From: Myxococcales bacterium
GTDB taxonomy: Bacteria; UBA10199; 2-02-FULL-44-16; JAAZCA01
Assembly: GCA_012513515.1 (NCBI GenBank)
Contig: JAAZCA010000029.1
Span: 1-64,000 of the forward strand
Direction: 5' to 3'
Length of the DNA stretch: 64,000 nucleotides
In this document: in pieces, positions 17,029 through 26,125 of the stretch
How the letters are laid out: every line of letters begins with the position of its first letter
Position numbering within the stretch: the stretch's first letter is position 1
The notes under the pieces: generated by a model
The model's input: the letters and a program-made list of their open reading frames with translations, nothing else
Databases searched by the model: none
What the model was told of the DNA's origin: nothing
Translations under genes and position numbers: made by a program

Positions 17029-17934
17029 TCACGGATTCTGATCGCTGCCAGCTTCGGTGGTCTCTTCGACCTTCACCTTGGCAAATTGTTCCGCATCAGC
17101 ATCGCTCGCCGCCTCAGCAGTGGCGCCCCGCGCTACCCATGCACGCCCTCTGCCTGTGATCTTTTTCTCGCGTATCGCCGGACCTTTGAATTTCTGTTCC
17201 TTCGCCTGCTCGGCTGCCTGAGCCTCCTGCTCGCGCAGGGAGATCTCACGCCTCCTGTTTCCATCTTCGCAGGCATCGGCGATTATCTTCGAAAAATACT
17301 GTATGGAGCGAATCGCGTCGTCATTGCCGGGGATGATATAATCGATCCCCTCAGGGTCGCTGTTGGTATCGATGAGCGCTATCACGGGGATGCCGAGCTT
17401 GTTCGCCTCTTTTTTAGCGATTATCTCGCTGCTCGGGTCGATCAGAAAAACCGCGCCGGGAATCTTCTTCATCATCTTGATTCCGCCGAGGGAGAATTCG
17501 AGCTTTTCGATCTCGCGTTCGATCTGGAGGGCTTCCTTCTTGGTCAATTTCTCGAGCTCGCCCTTCTCGCGCTTCTCGACGAGATCGTTGAGGCGGTCGA
17601 TGGACTGCCGGATCGTGCGGAAGTTGGTGAGCATCCCGCCCAGCCAGCGGTTGGAGACGTAGAACTGCCCGACCCTCTTGGCTTCGGACTCGACGACATC
17701 CTTGGCCTGCTTTTTCGTTCCGACGAAGAGGATGCTGTTGCCAAGCGCGACCGTATCGGCGACGAACTTGTAGGCATCGCGTGCCAGAGAGGCCGTCTGA
17801 TCGAGATCGATGATGTGGATCCCATCCCTTGCGGCGAAGATGTATGGACGCATCTTCGGATTCCAGCGGCGGGTCTGATGTCCGAAATGGACGCCCGCTT
17901 CCAGCATGTCTTTCACCTGCACTTCAACTGTCAT
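17029..17934 (-). CDS. rpsB: 30S ribosomal protein S2
   Basis: A 301-residue S2 with the classic MLEAGVHFGHQTRRWNPKM start, FVGTKKQAKD, RWLGGMLTNF and PVIALIDTNSDPEGIDYIIPGNDDA blocks. It is longer than the usual 240-260 residues because of a C-terminal extension (about residues 240-301) rich in charged residues and Ala/Glu, with RGRAWVARGATAEA. The start codon has AAAGGAG six bases upstream, and that element is predicted to pair within the leader. It is the first gene of the leftward cluster. Confidence 0.97.
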   Translation of the reverse strand: MTVEVQVKDMLEAGVHFGHQTRRWNPKMRPYIFAARDGIHIIDLDQTASLARDAYKFVADTVALGNSILFVGTKKQAKDVVESEAKRVGQFYVSNRWLGGMLTNFRTIRQSIDRLNDLVEKREKGELEKLTKKEALQIEREIEKLEFSLGGIKMMKKIPGAVFLIDPSSEIIAKKEANKLGIPVIALIDTNSDPEGIDYIIPGNDDAIRSIQYFSKIIADACEDGNRRREISLREQEAQAAEQAKEQKFKGPAIREKKITGRGRAWVARGATAEAASDADAEQFAKVKVEETTEAGSDQNP

Positions 17935-18020
17935 ACCTTACTCCTTTGGTTTAAACCTTTAGGAGGCCCTCGCGCCGCGGCCGGACAAACCCGGCAAACG
18001 GAACCAAAGGGAGGGCCCCT
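17935..18020 (-). promoter_or_regulatory. Candidate S2 autoregulatory leader (pseudoknot-like) of rpsB
   Basis: Read leftward, the leader has arm P1a GGCCCTC (18017-18011), P2a CCTTTGGTT (18010-18002), a hairpin GCCGG/CCGGC (17995-17991 with 17984-17980), P1b GAGGGCC (17971-17965) and P2b AACCAAAGG (17951-17943). P1 and P2 interlock like an H-type pseudoknot, and P2b covers most of the AAAGGAG Shine-Dalgarno (17947-17941). S2 autoregulation of rpsB through a structured leader is known in E. coli; that this element binds S2 is inference. Confidence 0.55.
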
Positions 18021-18334
18021 TTTGGGATTTTGGCCTTTTCAATGAGCTCTCTACTACAAAGCTCGGAAAGTCGCGCTGGACTATCACGTAACTGGTTAAT
18101 ACGCAATAGAAATATGTCCATTTGTTGTACCCAAGTGAACTTGTCAGGGTAATTGACCACGTGATTATGTCAGGGTCATGAAAAGGCAAAGGTGACAGGT
18201 GTTTTCTATCAGACGGAGCAAATTAATATCCTGTGTAACATCCTGTGATATCATTATTTTTTCTTTCCTCCGTCTGACGCAAAAACTTGCTCCGTCTGAC
18301 AAAAACTTTCTGACAAAAACTTCTCCCTCTCTCT
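18021..18334. other. Divergent spacer between rpsB leader and TPR gene
   Basis: The left part should carry the rpsB promoter, which I could not place with confidence. The right part contains CTCCGTCTGAC units at 18268-18278 and 18289-18300 (rightward) and a reversed, one-mismatch copy near 18209-18220. A degenerate TTTCTGACAAAAAC copy lies at about 18307. No gene is supported. Confidence 0.6.
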
Positions 18335-18363
18335 TTGACAGAAACCCCCTTGAAATGTAGTAT
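18335..18363 (+). promoter_or_regulatory. Promoter giving a near-leaderless TPR mRNA
   Basis: TTGACA at 18335-18340 and TAGTAT at 18358-18363 are spaced by 17 bases. The expected start of transcription is about 18369-18371, only 2-4 bases before the ATG at 18373, so there is no room for a Shine-Dalgarno sequence. Confidence 0.6.
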
Positions 18364-18372
18364 AGCCGCCAT

Positions 18373-19338
18373 ATGAAGAAAAAACCCTTTATTTTACAAA
18401 TAACTACAATCGTAGCGCTGGCGGCGCTCTCAATTCCAACAACTCTCCCGGCGCAGATGCTCGGAGAGGCCCCTATCCCCTCCCCATCCGCTTCTCCGCC
18501 GCCGAGAGGGCCTGGAGAGGCCGGAAAACCTGTAAGTGAGGGGCAGCCGCAATCTATCGCAGACACGATAGCCATTCCGAAGCCCCCCGAAGGGGGCAGG
18601 GATGAAAGCGCCGCAAAACCGGCCTCAACCGAGATCAACCCGCTGACCCAAAAGGACTACAGCTGGTATCTGAAATCCGGAGATAAATCCCCTAAATGGA
18701 ACGAATTCATAGAGCCGGCTTTCCAGAGCTTCGACAGCGGAAACTTCGCCACCGCCGGGATATTTCTCCAGCGCGCCTACGACGCAGGCTGCCGCGATCC
18801 GCTCATCCTTTTTCGCCTGGCCCTGATAAAGGAGAGCCGCGAAGGATACATAGAGGCGGCCAATATGTACCTCGAGGCGGCAAAGGGCGTGGAAAAACGA
18901 TATCCCGGCCACCCTATATCGCGCGGCATACACAAGCACGTCGGGCGCTCGCTCTATAAGGTCGATAGACCGGCCGAGGCCCTCCCCTTCATCACGGAGG
19001 CGCTGCGCCACTCACCCAATGATTTCATGATGCTGCTGATGGCGGGGCAGATCCTTCGCAGCATCGGAGAAAATGACAAAGCACGAATCGCACTTGAAAA
19101 GGCGCTGACGGTGGAAAGGCCGGCAGGGAGCGACGGGCTCGACTCGATAAGGCCTGTGCTCCACGAGCTGATTCTGGCGACCTTTGCGCTGCAAAATGTG
19201 GGGATGTGCTCGAAATATGTGGAGCAGATGACTTCACTTGATCCGTCAGATCAGGTCGCGTCGATATACCGCAGAAAGATAGCTGAAATCGAAAACAAAC
19301 GCCGCGAACGTGAATTGATAAAGAGGCTGACGGAATAG
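18373..19338 (+). CDS. Exported TPR-repeat protein
   Basis: A 321-residue protein. An N-terminal signal peptide (residues 1 to about 27, ending LPAQ) is followed by a Pro/Ser/Gly-rich linker (about 35-75) and then helical TPR-like repeats from about 110 to 300 (YLEAAKGVEKRYPG, GQILRSIGENDKARIALEKAL). A charged helix closes it. It probably acts as a periplasmic or envelope scaffold; no specific role can be named. It stands alone and is read rightward from what looks like a leaderless start. Confidence 0.75.
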   Translation: MKKKPFILQITTIVALAALSIPTTLPAQMLGEAPIPSPSASPPPRGPGEAGKPVSEGQPQSIADTIAIPKPPEGGRDESAAKPASTEINPLTQKDYSWYLKSGDKSPKWNEFIEPAFQSFDSGNFATAGIFLQRAYDAGCRDPLILFRLALIKESREGYIEAANMYLEAAKGVEKRYPGHPISRGIHKHVGRSLYKVDRPAEALPFITEALRHSPNDFMMLLMAGQILRSIGENDKARIALEKALTVERPAGSDGLDSIRPVLHELILATFALQNVGMCSKYVEQMTSLDPSDQVASIYRRKIAEIENKRRERELIKRLTE

Positions 19339-19668
19339 GCAGATCAACTTAACCTTACCCTCAGCCTTAACCTGTTTTTTCACAAAAACTTGCTCCGTCT
19401 GACAAAATCTCCCGCTTTTTCCACCAGTTCCATCAGTTCCAGCCACGGCAGAAGTACTTTCCTCCGTCTGACGCAAAATCCTCCTCCGTCTGCCACCAGC
19501 CACCAGCCACGGCAGTAAACACGGCAGTAAAAAAGAACCCCGGGGAGCTTTCGCCACGCCCGGGGCCTTTGGGGGAGCTATTTAAACTTCCTAACCCTCT
19601 ACCTCCCGTCCAGCCTTCCTTATATGGAGGTCTCACGCGAGACCATCCTCCCTAATCCCGTCCTTTTC
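19339..19668. repeat. Convergent spacer with dispersed repeats and a terminator
   Basis: After the TPR stop come CTTAACCTTACCCTCAG and CAGCCTTAACCTGTTTTTT. Then come a GCTCCGTCTGAC unit at 19392-19403 with its AAAATCTCCCGCTTTTT tail, further CTCCGTCTGAC copies at 19462-19472 and (CTCCGTCTGCC) about 19484, and CAGCCACGGCAGTAA strings. The leftward terminator of the TSP3 gene is at 19527-19566. The remainder up to 19668 shows nothing. Confidence 0.7.
19527..19566 (-). terminator. Intrinsic terminator of the large TSP3 gene
   Basis: Read leftward, CCCCGGG and CCCGGGG arms (19564-19537) enclose GCGTGGCGAAAGCTC and are followed by TTCTTTTTT. The stem is strong and the T-run is on the correct side for the leftward gene ending at 19669. 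Confidence 0.75.
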
Positions 19669-22600
19669 TCAAGCAGGGGTCTTCCTGATCCTCCTGGCAG
19701 CAGCCTTCACCGCCAGTATCATCATTCCGAACAGGTAGAACATGCTGCTCGGTGATCCGCTCGCGGAACCTGACAGCGAGCAGCCTTCGTTTCTGGTCGT
19801 CGCCATCGAAAGGTTGGCCATGTTGCCGCCGATTTCCTCGCCGTCGGACACGCCATCTAAGTCGGAGTCGATGTTCAGCGGATCGGTTTCCAACCATTCG
19901 CCGCGCTCATTGCGATCGCGCTGACCATTGCAGTTGAAGTCTTCGCCGAGTCCGTTGAAGAATCCATCCGGCAATCCGTCACCATCGGTATCCATGAGCG
20001 TTGCGTCGGTCTCATTAGAGTCCCTCTTATGATCGGCGTTCTTGTTCTCACCGAGGCTGTATATCTCTTCACCCAGGTGGTTCCTGATCATCATCGGGCC
20101 ATCCGGTATGCAGTCGCCATCGGTATCCCACTGACGCGGATCGGAGCCGTAGGCCGCTTCATTGCCATCGCTCACGCCGTCGCCATCGGTGTCGGGCATA
20201 TCAGGGTTGATATCGCCGGCATCCGGATCGTAGGTGCAATCAAAGTGTGCCTTAAGAGTGCTGCCATCTTTGAACACCCTAAGATCCTTGCTGAGCTTGT
20301 ACTCTTCGAGCACCATCTGGAAATTGACCTCCGCTCCATCCCATATTCCATCGTTGTCGGAATCGGCAAGGTTTGGATCGGTGCCGAGGATCTTCTCGCA
20401 GCTATCTGTGAGACCATCGTTGTCGCTGTCCCTGCCTCTATTCAGAACAGTGGTGGCTTTGCAGTTCGTATCAGGGTTGAGTCCGCAACCTTCGAATTCA
20501 TCTATATCATTAACACCGTCGTTGTCGGAATCCCACATGCATGGATTGGTGCTAAACCAGTCAACGAATGAACCGTTGTATTCTTCAGCATCCGGAATTC
20601 CATCGCCGTCGGAATCGACAGACCTCGGGTTGGAGCCTACTGCAATCTTGCCGATGGTATCCCAAACATTATCATCCATGATCGCGTTGATGAAGAGCTG
20701 GCCTACAAAGATGTCGCCGCTTACTTCCTGATAATCGGTCAATCCGTCACCATCGGTGTCGGGGTTCGTCGGGTCGGTATCGAGCTTCATCGCACCGACG
20801 CAGCCCTCAGAACCTATCACCAGCGTCGTAACGTTTGTAAAGAGGCCATCGCCGTCCCTGTCCTCCTGACCATCCAGAAGCCCGTCGCCATCGGTATCTG
20901 GGTTTCTCGGATTGGTGTAGTACTCGTCGCGAACCGGATAGCGCTTTTCATTAAAGTCTGTTATTCCGTCGCCGTCGGTATCGGCAAGCATCGGGTTGGT
21001 TTCCATAGAGTTGACATCTTCATAGGTCATGTTGACTAACTTGCCATCGGCCGAAAATTTGGAGGATAAGGATCCGTCGAAGCCCTTACCATCGAGGTTG
21101 AGGTCTTCTTCGTAATCATACTGCAACAGCAACAATCTCAGCTGATAAAATTTCAGCTTACCATCGAGGTTGAGGTCTTCTTCGTAATCATACAGCCCGT
21201 CCTGATCGCGATCCCATATGAAGGCCCTGATCTTGTGAAGAGGGTTCTTGGTGTAGAGGTCCGCATAGACATCGCAGCCGTAGTCCCTCTTAGGATCCTT
21301 GGTAGGATCGTATAAATGTTGGCTTCCCGCTCCCCTGCTTTCTGGGCACACATCGTACAAATCTTCAATACCATCGCCGTCGGAGTCCGCCTCCCAATAC
21401 TTTAGTTCGTCTCCAGTAGGGCAGGTCATGCTGGGCTGCTCTACGCAGTCCGGTATGCCGTCGCCGTCCATATCGCCCTGACAGATCTCGCGTAGGAACA
21501 AGTTCTTGTCGCCGTCATAGTTCATCACATCCGTGAAAAAGAGCGGCTGGGTTCCATCCATCACATACCCTGTGGGCATGCCGGTGCCCGAGTCTGTCTC
21601 GACATATTTGGGATCGATACCCCAGAGTACGTCCTTAACCCTCACAACTGTGCATTTCGTCTCACCCTTGCAGGCCTCTTTGGTATTTTCTGCAGTACTG
21701 AAGAGCGGGCAGAGATCGACGTCGTCTCTAAATGTATCTCCATCCGTGTCAGGATTACCAGGATCAAGCTCATAGTTGCCAATATCGCGGACACCATTGA
21801 AGTTCTCCTTCGCACCGAGGCTTACGTTGCGGCAGGCATAGGAGTGAATCGTCCTCTTGTATTCAACTCCCTGGGAGTCGGTCTGTGTCCCCTCAGCCAA
21901 AGGTGCCATAAAATTGGCCCCTCTTTCCGGCGTGCCAAACACTCTGGAACATGTCTGATCGGAGCAATAGACGTTATAGAGATCGTAACCTACGCCGAGG
22001 ATCTGTTCATGTCCGGAGCTAAGAGAACATTCAACTGGTTTGCCGTTCTCATCCTTCACAGCATTGCTGATGCTGAAGGTAGTATTAAGGGAGACATTAA
22101 AGAGGTAGTTCTTCGATCTGAAAGATCCCACGCCGAAGTTGAAGTTCTGATTTCTGTCTTCCTGTCCGTCCAGGAGACCGTCCCCATCGACGTCGGGGAT
22201 CAGGGCGTTAAGAACCTTCTCCTCAACTCCATCCACATCAAGGATGCTATAGTTCCGCTCAAACGGAGTGCCATCCGGTATGCCGTCGTTGTCGCTGTCG
22301 GCATTGAAGTATGAGGTTTCGCCGGCGTCTACGCGACAGTTGCGGTTTATATCTTCATCATCATCGGACTTTCCGTCGCCGTCTGTATCCCACCACTGAT
22401 CGCCTTCAACGAGAGGCTCGCCGCGGATATTTTTGCCGCAGGACTCCAGATCGCCATAAAAGCGGAGCTGACAACAGTGGTTATAACCTTGCATCCTCTT
22501 GCCGTTAACGCCGGTAAGCCAGTTGTTCGGATCATCATCGTCGCCGTTTCCATCTGGGCATTCTACCTGACCTTCTTCATCCTCGTCGTCCATCGAGATC

Positions 22601-23784
22601 ACATTTGAAGCATTGCCGAGGCCACCGTTCGCAAGAACAGGGACAAGTACGACATTTTCAAACTCCACCGGGAGATAAACCTTGAAGATTTTCGTCTTCT
22701 TATTGAGCCCGAGAAAGCTGGTATCGCTGGCGTAATCCCTTGGAATTAAGTACGCAACTAATTTTCCATTTTGTTTGACACTTTCTCCAGTATCGACATC
22801 TTCTCCAACACCTCCAGTGCTGAAAACCAATATGCGATCGATAGTTTTACCCTCACCGCAGGCATCCTCAGAATCAGCAGATGCGCTGACAACCTTGCCT
22901 ACCACTTTTACATGCGTAAGATTTCCCGACTCATCCCTCTTGTAATTTTTGCTCATCAACTTGACTTTATAGGGGATAGCCGATTCTATCCAGTTCTCGA
23001 CCTGCGTAATAGTCATAGCGGAATCTTCACTCACCGAAGCGTAGCCATTTTCGTTATCATCGCCAACCGCGCCATTAGGAATAATGGCATTGTTGGCCTG
23101 TGGATTTGAGTTATCCATAACAATTGCACGCGTAAGGTTGCTAAGTGAAGCATTTGCCATGATTGTGTTTCCAGCAGAACTATCTGCTATAACTATTCCG
23201 TCGGAACCACCGTTGATCGTAACACCGTCTATCATTGCGTCATTGCCGTTGATGCATATGCCTTTTTTAGTTCCGGCGTTTATGATCTCAATGTTCCCTA
23301 TTTCAACATCATTGGCATCCGTCGTAATATCGATGACGCATGAATACTTGTCAGGAATATTCTTGGCATCGAGGACCGTCTTTTTGCCTTCGACGAACTC
23401 ATCGCACTTTCCATCTTTATCATCGTCGGCCTTGCAGCCACCCTTTATTACGAAGGGCTTGTCGGAGCCGCCATTGTGCCTGATTATAAGAGGGCTTCTC
23501 ATGAAGATGGTATCGTCCGGCTTTACCGCCAGGGCGATTTCCTCACCGCACGCGTAGTGCGGGCTTTCTCCGCCGAGGTTTGCCGACTGGATGGCTATCG
23601 GCAGGGTCAAATTCTCACTTGGGGTACTGATATCCCACTGAGAATTTGTAACCGTGCAATGAGTGATGCTCATGCGAGGCTTCTTGAATGAGGCCATCGC
23701 TGAAGAAGATACGAGCATGACGGCGGCAACCGTCATTGCTAAAATCAATCTGCTCGCTCTTACCATTTCTATTTTGATAACCAT
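19669..23784 (-). CDS. Giant secreted TSP3-repeat surface protein with beta-helix domain and CTERM-like tail
   Basis: A 1371-residue protein. The signal peptide ends near SSSAMAS (about residue 32). Residues of about 60-240 look like a right-handed beta-helix (DVEIGNIEIINAGT, AMIDGVTINGGSDGIVI). From about 420 to 1330 there are many calcium-binding TSP3 motifs of the form DxDxDGxxD (DTDGDGLLDGQED, DSDGDGIPDAEEY). The tail has Gly1334-Cys1335-Ser, a hydrophobic span and RRIRK, resembling MYXO-CTERM sorting signals. The start at 23784 follows TTGGAGGAAAT. A 36-base direct repeat inserts 24 odd residues around 21085-21192. A structural or adhesive cell-surface role is likely but inferred. Confidence 0.8.
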   Translation of the reverse strand: MVIKIEMVRASRLILAMTVAAVMLVSSSAMASFKKPRMSITHCTVTNSQWDISTPSENLTLPIAIQSANLGGESPHYACGEEIALAVKPDDTIFMRSPLIIRHNGGSDKPFVIKGGCKADDDKDGKCDEFVEGKKTVLDAKNIPDKYSCVIDITTDANDVEIGNIEIINAGTKKGICINGNDAMIDGVTINGGSDGIVIADSSAGNTIMANASLSNLTRAIVMDNSNPQANNAIIPNGAVGDDNENGYASVSEDSAMTITQVENWIESAIPYKVKLMSKNYKRDESGNLTHVKVVGKVVSASADSEDACGEGKTIDRILVFSTGGVGEDVDTGESVKQNGKLVAYLIPRDYASDTSFLGLNKKTKIFKVYLPVEFENVVLVPVLANGGLGNASNVISMDDEDEEGQVECPDGNGDDDDPNNWLTGVNGKRMQGYNHCCQLRFYGDLESCGKNIRGEPLVEGDQWWDTDGDGKSDDDEDINRNCRVDAGETSYFNADSDNDGIPDGTPFERNYSILDVDGVEEKVLNALIPDVDGDGLLDGQEDRNQNFNFGVGSFRSKNYLFNVSLNTTFSISNAVKDENGKPVECSLSSGHEQILGVGYDLYNVYCSDQTCSRVFGTPERGANFMAPLAEGTQTDSQGVEYKRTIHSYACRNVSLGAKENFNGVRDIGNYELDPGNPDTDGDTFRDDVDLCPLFSTAENTKEACKGETKCTVVRVKDVLWGIDPKYVETDSGTGMPTGYVMDGTQPLFFTDVMNYDGDKNLFLREICQGDMDGDGIPDCVEQPSMTCPTGDELKYWEADSDGDGIEDLYDVCPESRGAGSQHLYDPTKDPKRDYGCDVYADLYTKNPLHKIRAFIWDRDQDGLYDYEEDLNLDGKLKFYQLRLLLLQYDYEEDLNLDGKGFDGSLSSKFSADGKLVNMTYEDVNSMETNPMLADTDGDGITDFNEKRYPVRDEYYTNPRNPDTDGDGLLDGQEDRDGDGLFTNVTTLVIGSEGCVGAMKLDTDPTNPDTDGDGLTDYQEVSGDIFVGQLFINAIMDDNVWDTIGKIAVGSNPRSVDSDGDGIPDAEEYNGSFVDWFSTNPCMWDSDNDGVNDIDEFEGCGLNPDTNCKATTVLNRGRDSDNDGLTDSCEKILGTDPNLADSDNDGIWDGAEVNFQMVLEEYKLSKDLRVFKDGSTLKAHFDCTYDPDAGDINPDMPDTDGDGVSDGNEAAYGSDPRQWDTDGDCIPDGPMMIRNHLGEEIYSLGENKNADHKRDSNETDATLMDTDGDGLPDGFFNGLGEDFNCNGQRDRNERGEWLETDPLNIDSDLDGVSDGEEIGGNMANLSMATTRNEGCSLSGSASGSPSSMFYLFGMMILAVKAAARRIRKTPA
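21085..21192 (-). repeat. 36-base direct repeat inside the TSP3 gene
   Basis: The same 36 bases occur at 21085-21120 and 21157-21192, separated by 36 unrelated bases (21121-21156). In protein, YDYEEDLNLDGK appears twice around LKFYQLRLLLLQ, a Leu-rich 12-mer unlike any other part of the repeat region. The reading frame is kept. Confidence 0.9.
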
Positions 23785-23879
23785 ATTTCCTCCAATCAAC
23801 ATTCTCCCCCTTGCGGAATTTCTTTTCATTTTCTTTCAGCATCGGAGCTGGATTTTAATTCCAGCCCCGCCGTTCATTC

Positions 23880-24887
23880 TCACTTCCACGTGGCCCGCAG
23901 AACAAAACCTCCGTTTACATTAAAGCCGTCTCCGCCTCCGGGAGAAACACGGCCTTGGACCTCTTGGACATCCGAATTCGTCGCCTTAAATGAAATTTGC
24001 GTCATGCCGGGGATATCCGGCGAAAAAATTAGTTGGAAGCCCGGTATTAAAAAAGCCCTTTCTCCGGCCTTTATCTTTACGCCCAATCTGAGGGCGAGAT
24101 CCAGGAACCCCATAAATTCCGAAACAACTCCCGAATCTGGGAGAACGACGTTATTGACGTATCTGCCGCCGACAATGGCGCTTATATCCGCATCAAAAGC
24201 CGCCTTTTCACTCCCTATTGTTCCGCCGATTCCAACCATTCCATAAGCGCCAATACCCACTTTGGGATATTGATCGATCATGTCTGAAGCGTTATAGTGG
24301 GTGCCGGTAACCGGAACTTCCAACCCAACACCGAAAACGGCTTTCCATCCCTTCATATTGGTTCCCGAGAAGTAATAAGCTCCCTCGAATCCGATCCTGG
24401 GATTGAAAACAAGCTGTCCGCCTGAGCCTTCGTCGCTATAATCCCCGTTCGCGGTGAATGTGCTCCCGTCGCTAATCAGGGCCTTCGCACCGTTGAGGGT
24501 TATCAACAGGCCTAGTTCCCATTTGCTATCCGATGGCGCCTTGGGTTCGGAGGGAGTTTTTTCGAGTTCTGCGTTGATCTCGCTTATCTCGGCATCTGTA
24601 ATTTTGGCCACTTCGTAAAATTTTTTGTAGATGGGGCCAACTGCGGGAGGAAGAGATGACAGAGAGTTGAAATGATCGACGCAAGTGTTGGCAAAGGCAA
24701 ACCTATCGTCTTCGTATTGCAGATCTTTAGAAAATTCAAGGTATTCAGCTTCAGTTACTGCATTTGCATCTGCATCTGCATAGGAGAAGCAGCCATCCCC
24801 GATTCTTCTAATAAAATTCTTGAAAGCACTATCTGATTCCAGACTCCCCAGCGTTCTTTGCGTTGCGTTTGATGCGGCTGCTGACAT
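23880..24887 (-). CDS. Unknown protein with barrel-like C-terminal domain
   Basis: A 335-residue protein I do not recognise. The first 110 or so residues are helical and acidic (AFKNFIRRIGDGCFSYADADANAV). After a Pro/Lys/Ser-rich linker near 130-145, the rest is rich in Gly and alternating hydrophobic residues (KVGIGAYGMVGIGGTIG, FLIPGFQLIFSPDIPG) and ends in RATWK, like an outer-membrane barrel. No signal peptide follows the chosen start, which has a strong AAAGGAGGAA; a longer in-frame start at 24962 does not add one. It lies 95 bases upstream of the TSP3 gene and probably shares its operon. Confidence 0.6.
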   Translation of the reverse strand: MSAAASNATQRTLGSLESDSAFKNFIRRIGDGCFSYADADANAVTEAEYLEFSKDLQYEDDRFAFANTCVDHFNSLSSLPPAVGPIYKKFYEVAKITDAEISEINAELEKTPSEPKAPSDSKWELGLLITLNGAKALISDGSTFTANGDYSDEGSGGQLVFNPRIGFEGAYYFSGTNMKGWKAVFGVGLEVPVTGTHYNASDMIDQYPKVGIGAYGMVGIGGTIGSEKAAFDADISAIVGGRYVNNVVLPDSGVVSEFMGFLDLALRLGVKIKAGERAFLIPGFQLIFSPDIPGMTQISFKATNSDVQEVQGRVSPGGGDGFNVNGGFVLRATWK

Positions 24888-25411
24888 ATCTTCCTCCTTT
24901 GAATTCCCCCAAGAATAGTTTAAAAGCTCTAAAGACTCTTCTCCGTATCCTTCCATCTTCATTATCGGAGGAGTTTGAAAAAAGTTGCGGCATTTCTACC
25001 AACTATTTCCCCCCCACGTCAGACGGAGCAAAAATCCCCTAGTTTGCCCCCAGAATCGGAGTCGCCCCCTCGCCGACATGTCAAGCGAACTAATTGATTT
25101 TTAAGGTGTTTTTTCGGCACACCCCTCCCCCTTTCGTCAGACGGAGCAGGGGTTTCGTCAGGCGGAGGACGCTTCGTCCTTCGTCCTTTCGTCAGACGGA
25201 GCAAAAAGCCTTAACTGGTATTTGTCAGACGGATCAGCAGACGGAGCAGAATCGACCAGATACAGATATATAATGTAGTGTGTAGTGGAGCATAATCGGC
25301 CAGATGTAGTGAAATCATACATCTCACTGTCGCAGCTTTTCAGCTAAACCATCCCTGCGTGCATTTTATCCCATAATACCAGTGGCATGATGCTTGCTCT
25401 CGTCAGCCAGC
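24888..25411. repeat. Left flank of RAYT: reversed REP-like repeat cluster
   Basis: GTCAGACGGAGC (the leftward form of the dispersed repeat) is exact at 25018-25029, 25136-25147 and 25191-25202. Variants lie at about 25155 (GTCAGGCGGAG), 25224 and 25238. Two AATCGACCAGATACAG / AATCGGCCAGATGTAG direct repeats follow at about 25251-25305. The remainder up to the RAYT start shows no further gene. Confidence 0.75.
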
Positions 25412-26125
25412 ATGGCTTATTTGCCTAGATACGAAATCATCTACGACAACGCTTTCTTCCACGTCACCTGGCAGTGCCACAACAAAGACTGGCTCATGCG
25501 GTGGGAATGGGCAAAACGAGCATACTACGACCTCCTCCTGAAATATAAGGACCGATATGGAGTCAAAATTCACTCATATAACTTTATGGATAACCACCCG
25601 CATATCGCCGGACATCTCGAGAATAAGGAACAATTTTCCGCGTTCTTTCGTCTCGTAAACAGCCGCTTTGCCAAAATAGTGAATAAAAGGCTTTCGAGGC
25701 GTGGGCAGGTCGTCATGGACCGTTTTAAATCTCCTGTCATAGAATCGGACAGTCAGATGCTCACAGTGATGGCATACATCGATCTGAATCAGCATAGAGT
25801 AAAAAAGGTGAAGGATCCAAAAGACAACGAGTGGTCTTCTTACAGATATTATGCATATGGAAAAGAGGATCCGCTGATAACGCCTTCTCCCTCATATCTC
25901 GCATTAAGCGAGGATCCCATGGAAAGACGGCGTGAATATCTCGCCATCGTCAAATCGCTGATAGAACACCGTAAGCAGCTGAACATCTCCCATACGCACT
26001 TCATAGGAAATCCGGAATGGGTGTTTAAAAAATACCGTGAACTGTGCACGCGGCTCGGTCGCCAGATAAACGAGGTAATGTTTCTGAGACTTACAAGTCC
26101 GCCCGAGTTAGAGTTACAAGAATAG
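25412..26125 (+). CDS. REP-associated tyrosine transposase (RAYT, Y1/IS200-like)
   Basis: A 237-residue member of the Y1 transposase superfamily. The HUH metal-binding motif is NHPH (His62 and His64) preceded by the usual SYNFMDN. The catalytic tyrosine is Tyr122 in VMAYIDLNQHRVKKVKDP, and WSSYRYYAYG follows as in the family. RAYTs are single-copy domesticated relatives of IS200/IS605 transposases that are linked to REP palindromes. Clusters of one repeat family sit on both sides in opposite orientation, which fits. The start is uncertain: 25412 gives the conserved MAYLPRY, and 25394 is the alternative. No clear Shine-Dalgarno is visible. Confidence 0.88.
   Translation: MAYLPRYEIIYDNAFFHVTWQCHNKDWLMRWEWAKRAYYDLLLKYKDRYGVKIHSYNFMDNHPHIAGHLENKEQFSAFFRLVNSRFAKIVNKRLSRRGQVVMDRFKSPVIESDSQMLTVMAYIDLNQHRVKKVKDPKDNEWSSYRYYAYGKEDPLITPSPSYLALSEDPMERRREYLAIVKSLIEHRKQLNISHTHFIGNPEWVFKKYRELCTRLGRQINEVMFLRLTSPPELELQE

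Noticed and set aside
17086-18045. 319-residue rightward ORF
   Set aside because: It is antisense to rpsB and its leader and shows no recognisable domain.
18165-18638. 157-residue leftward ORF opposite the TPR gene
   Set aside because: It runs antisense to the signal peptide and Pro-rich region of a well-supported gene and across repeats; its composition is that of a shadow frame.
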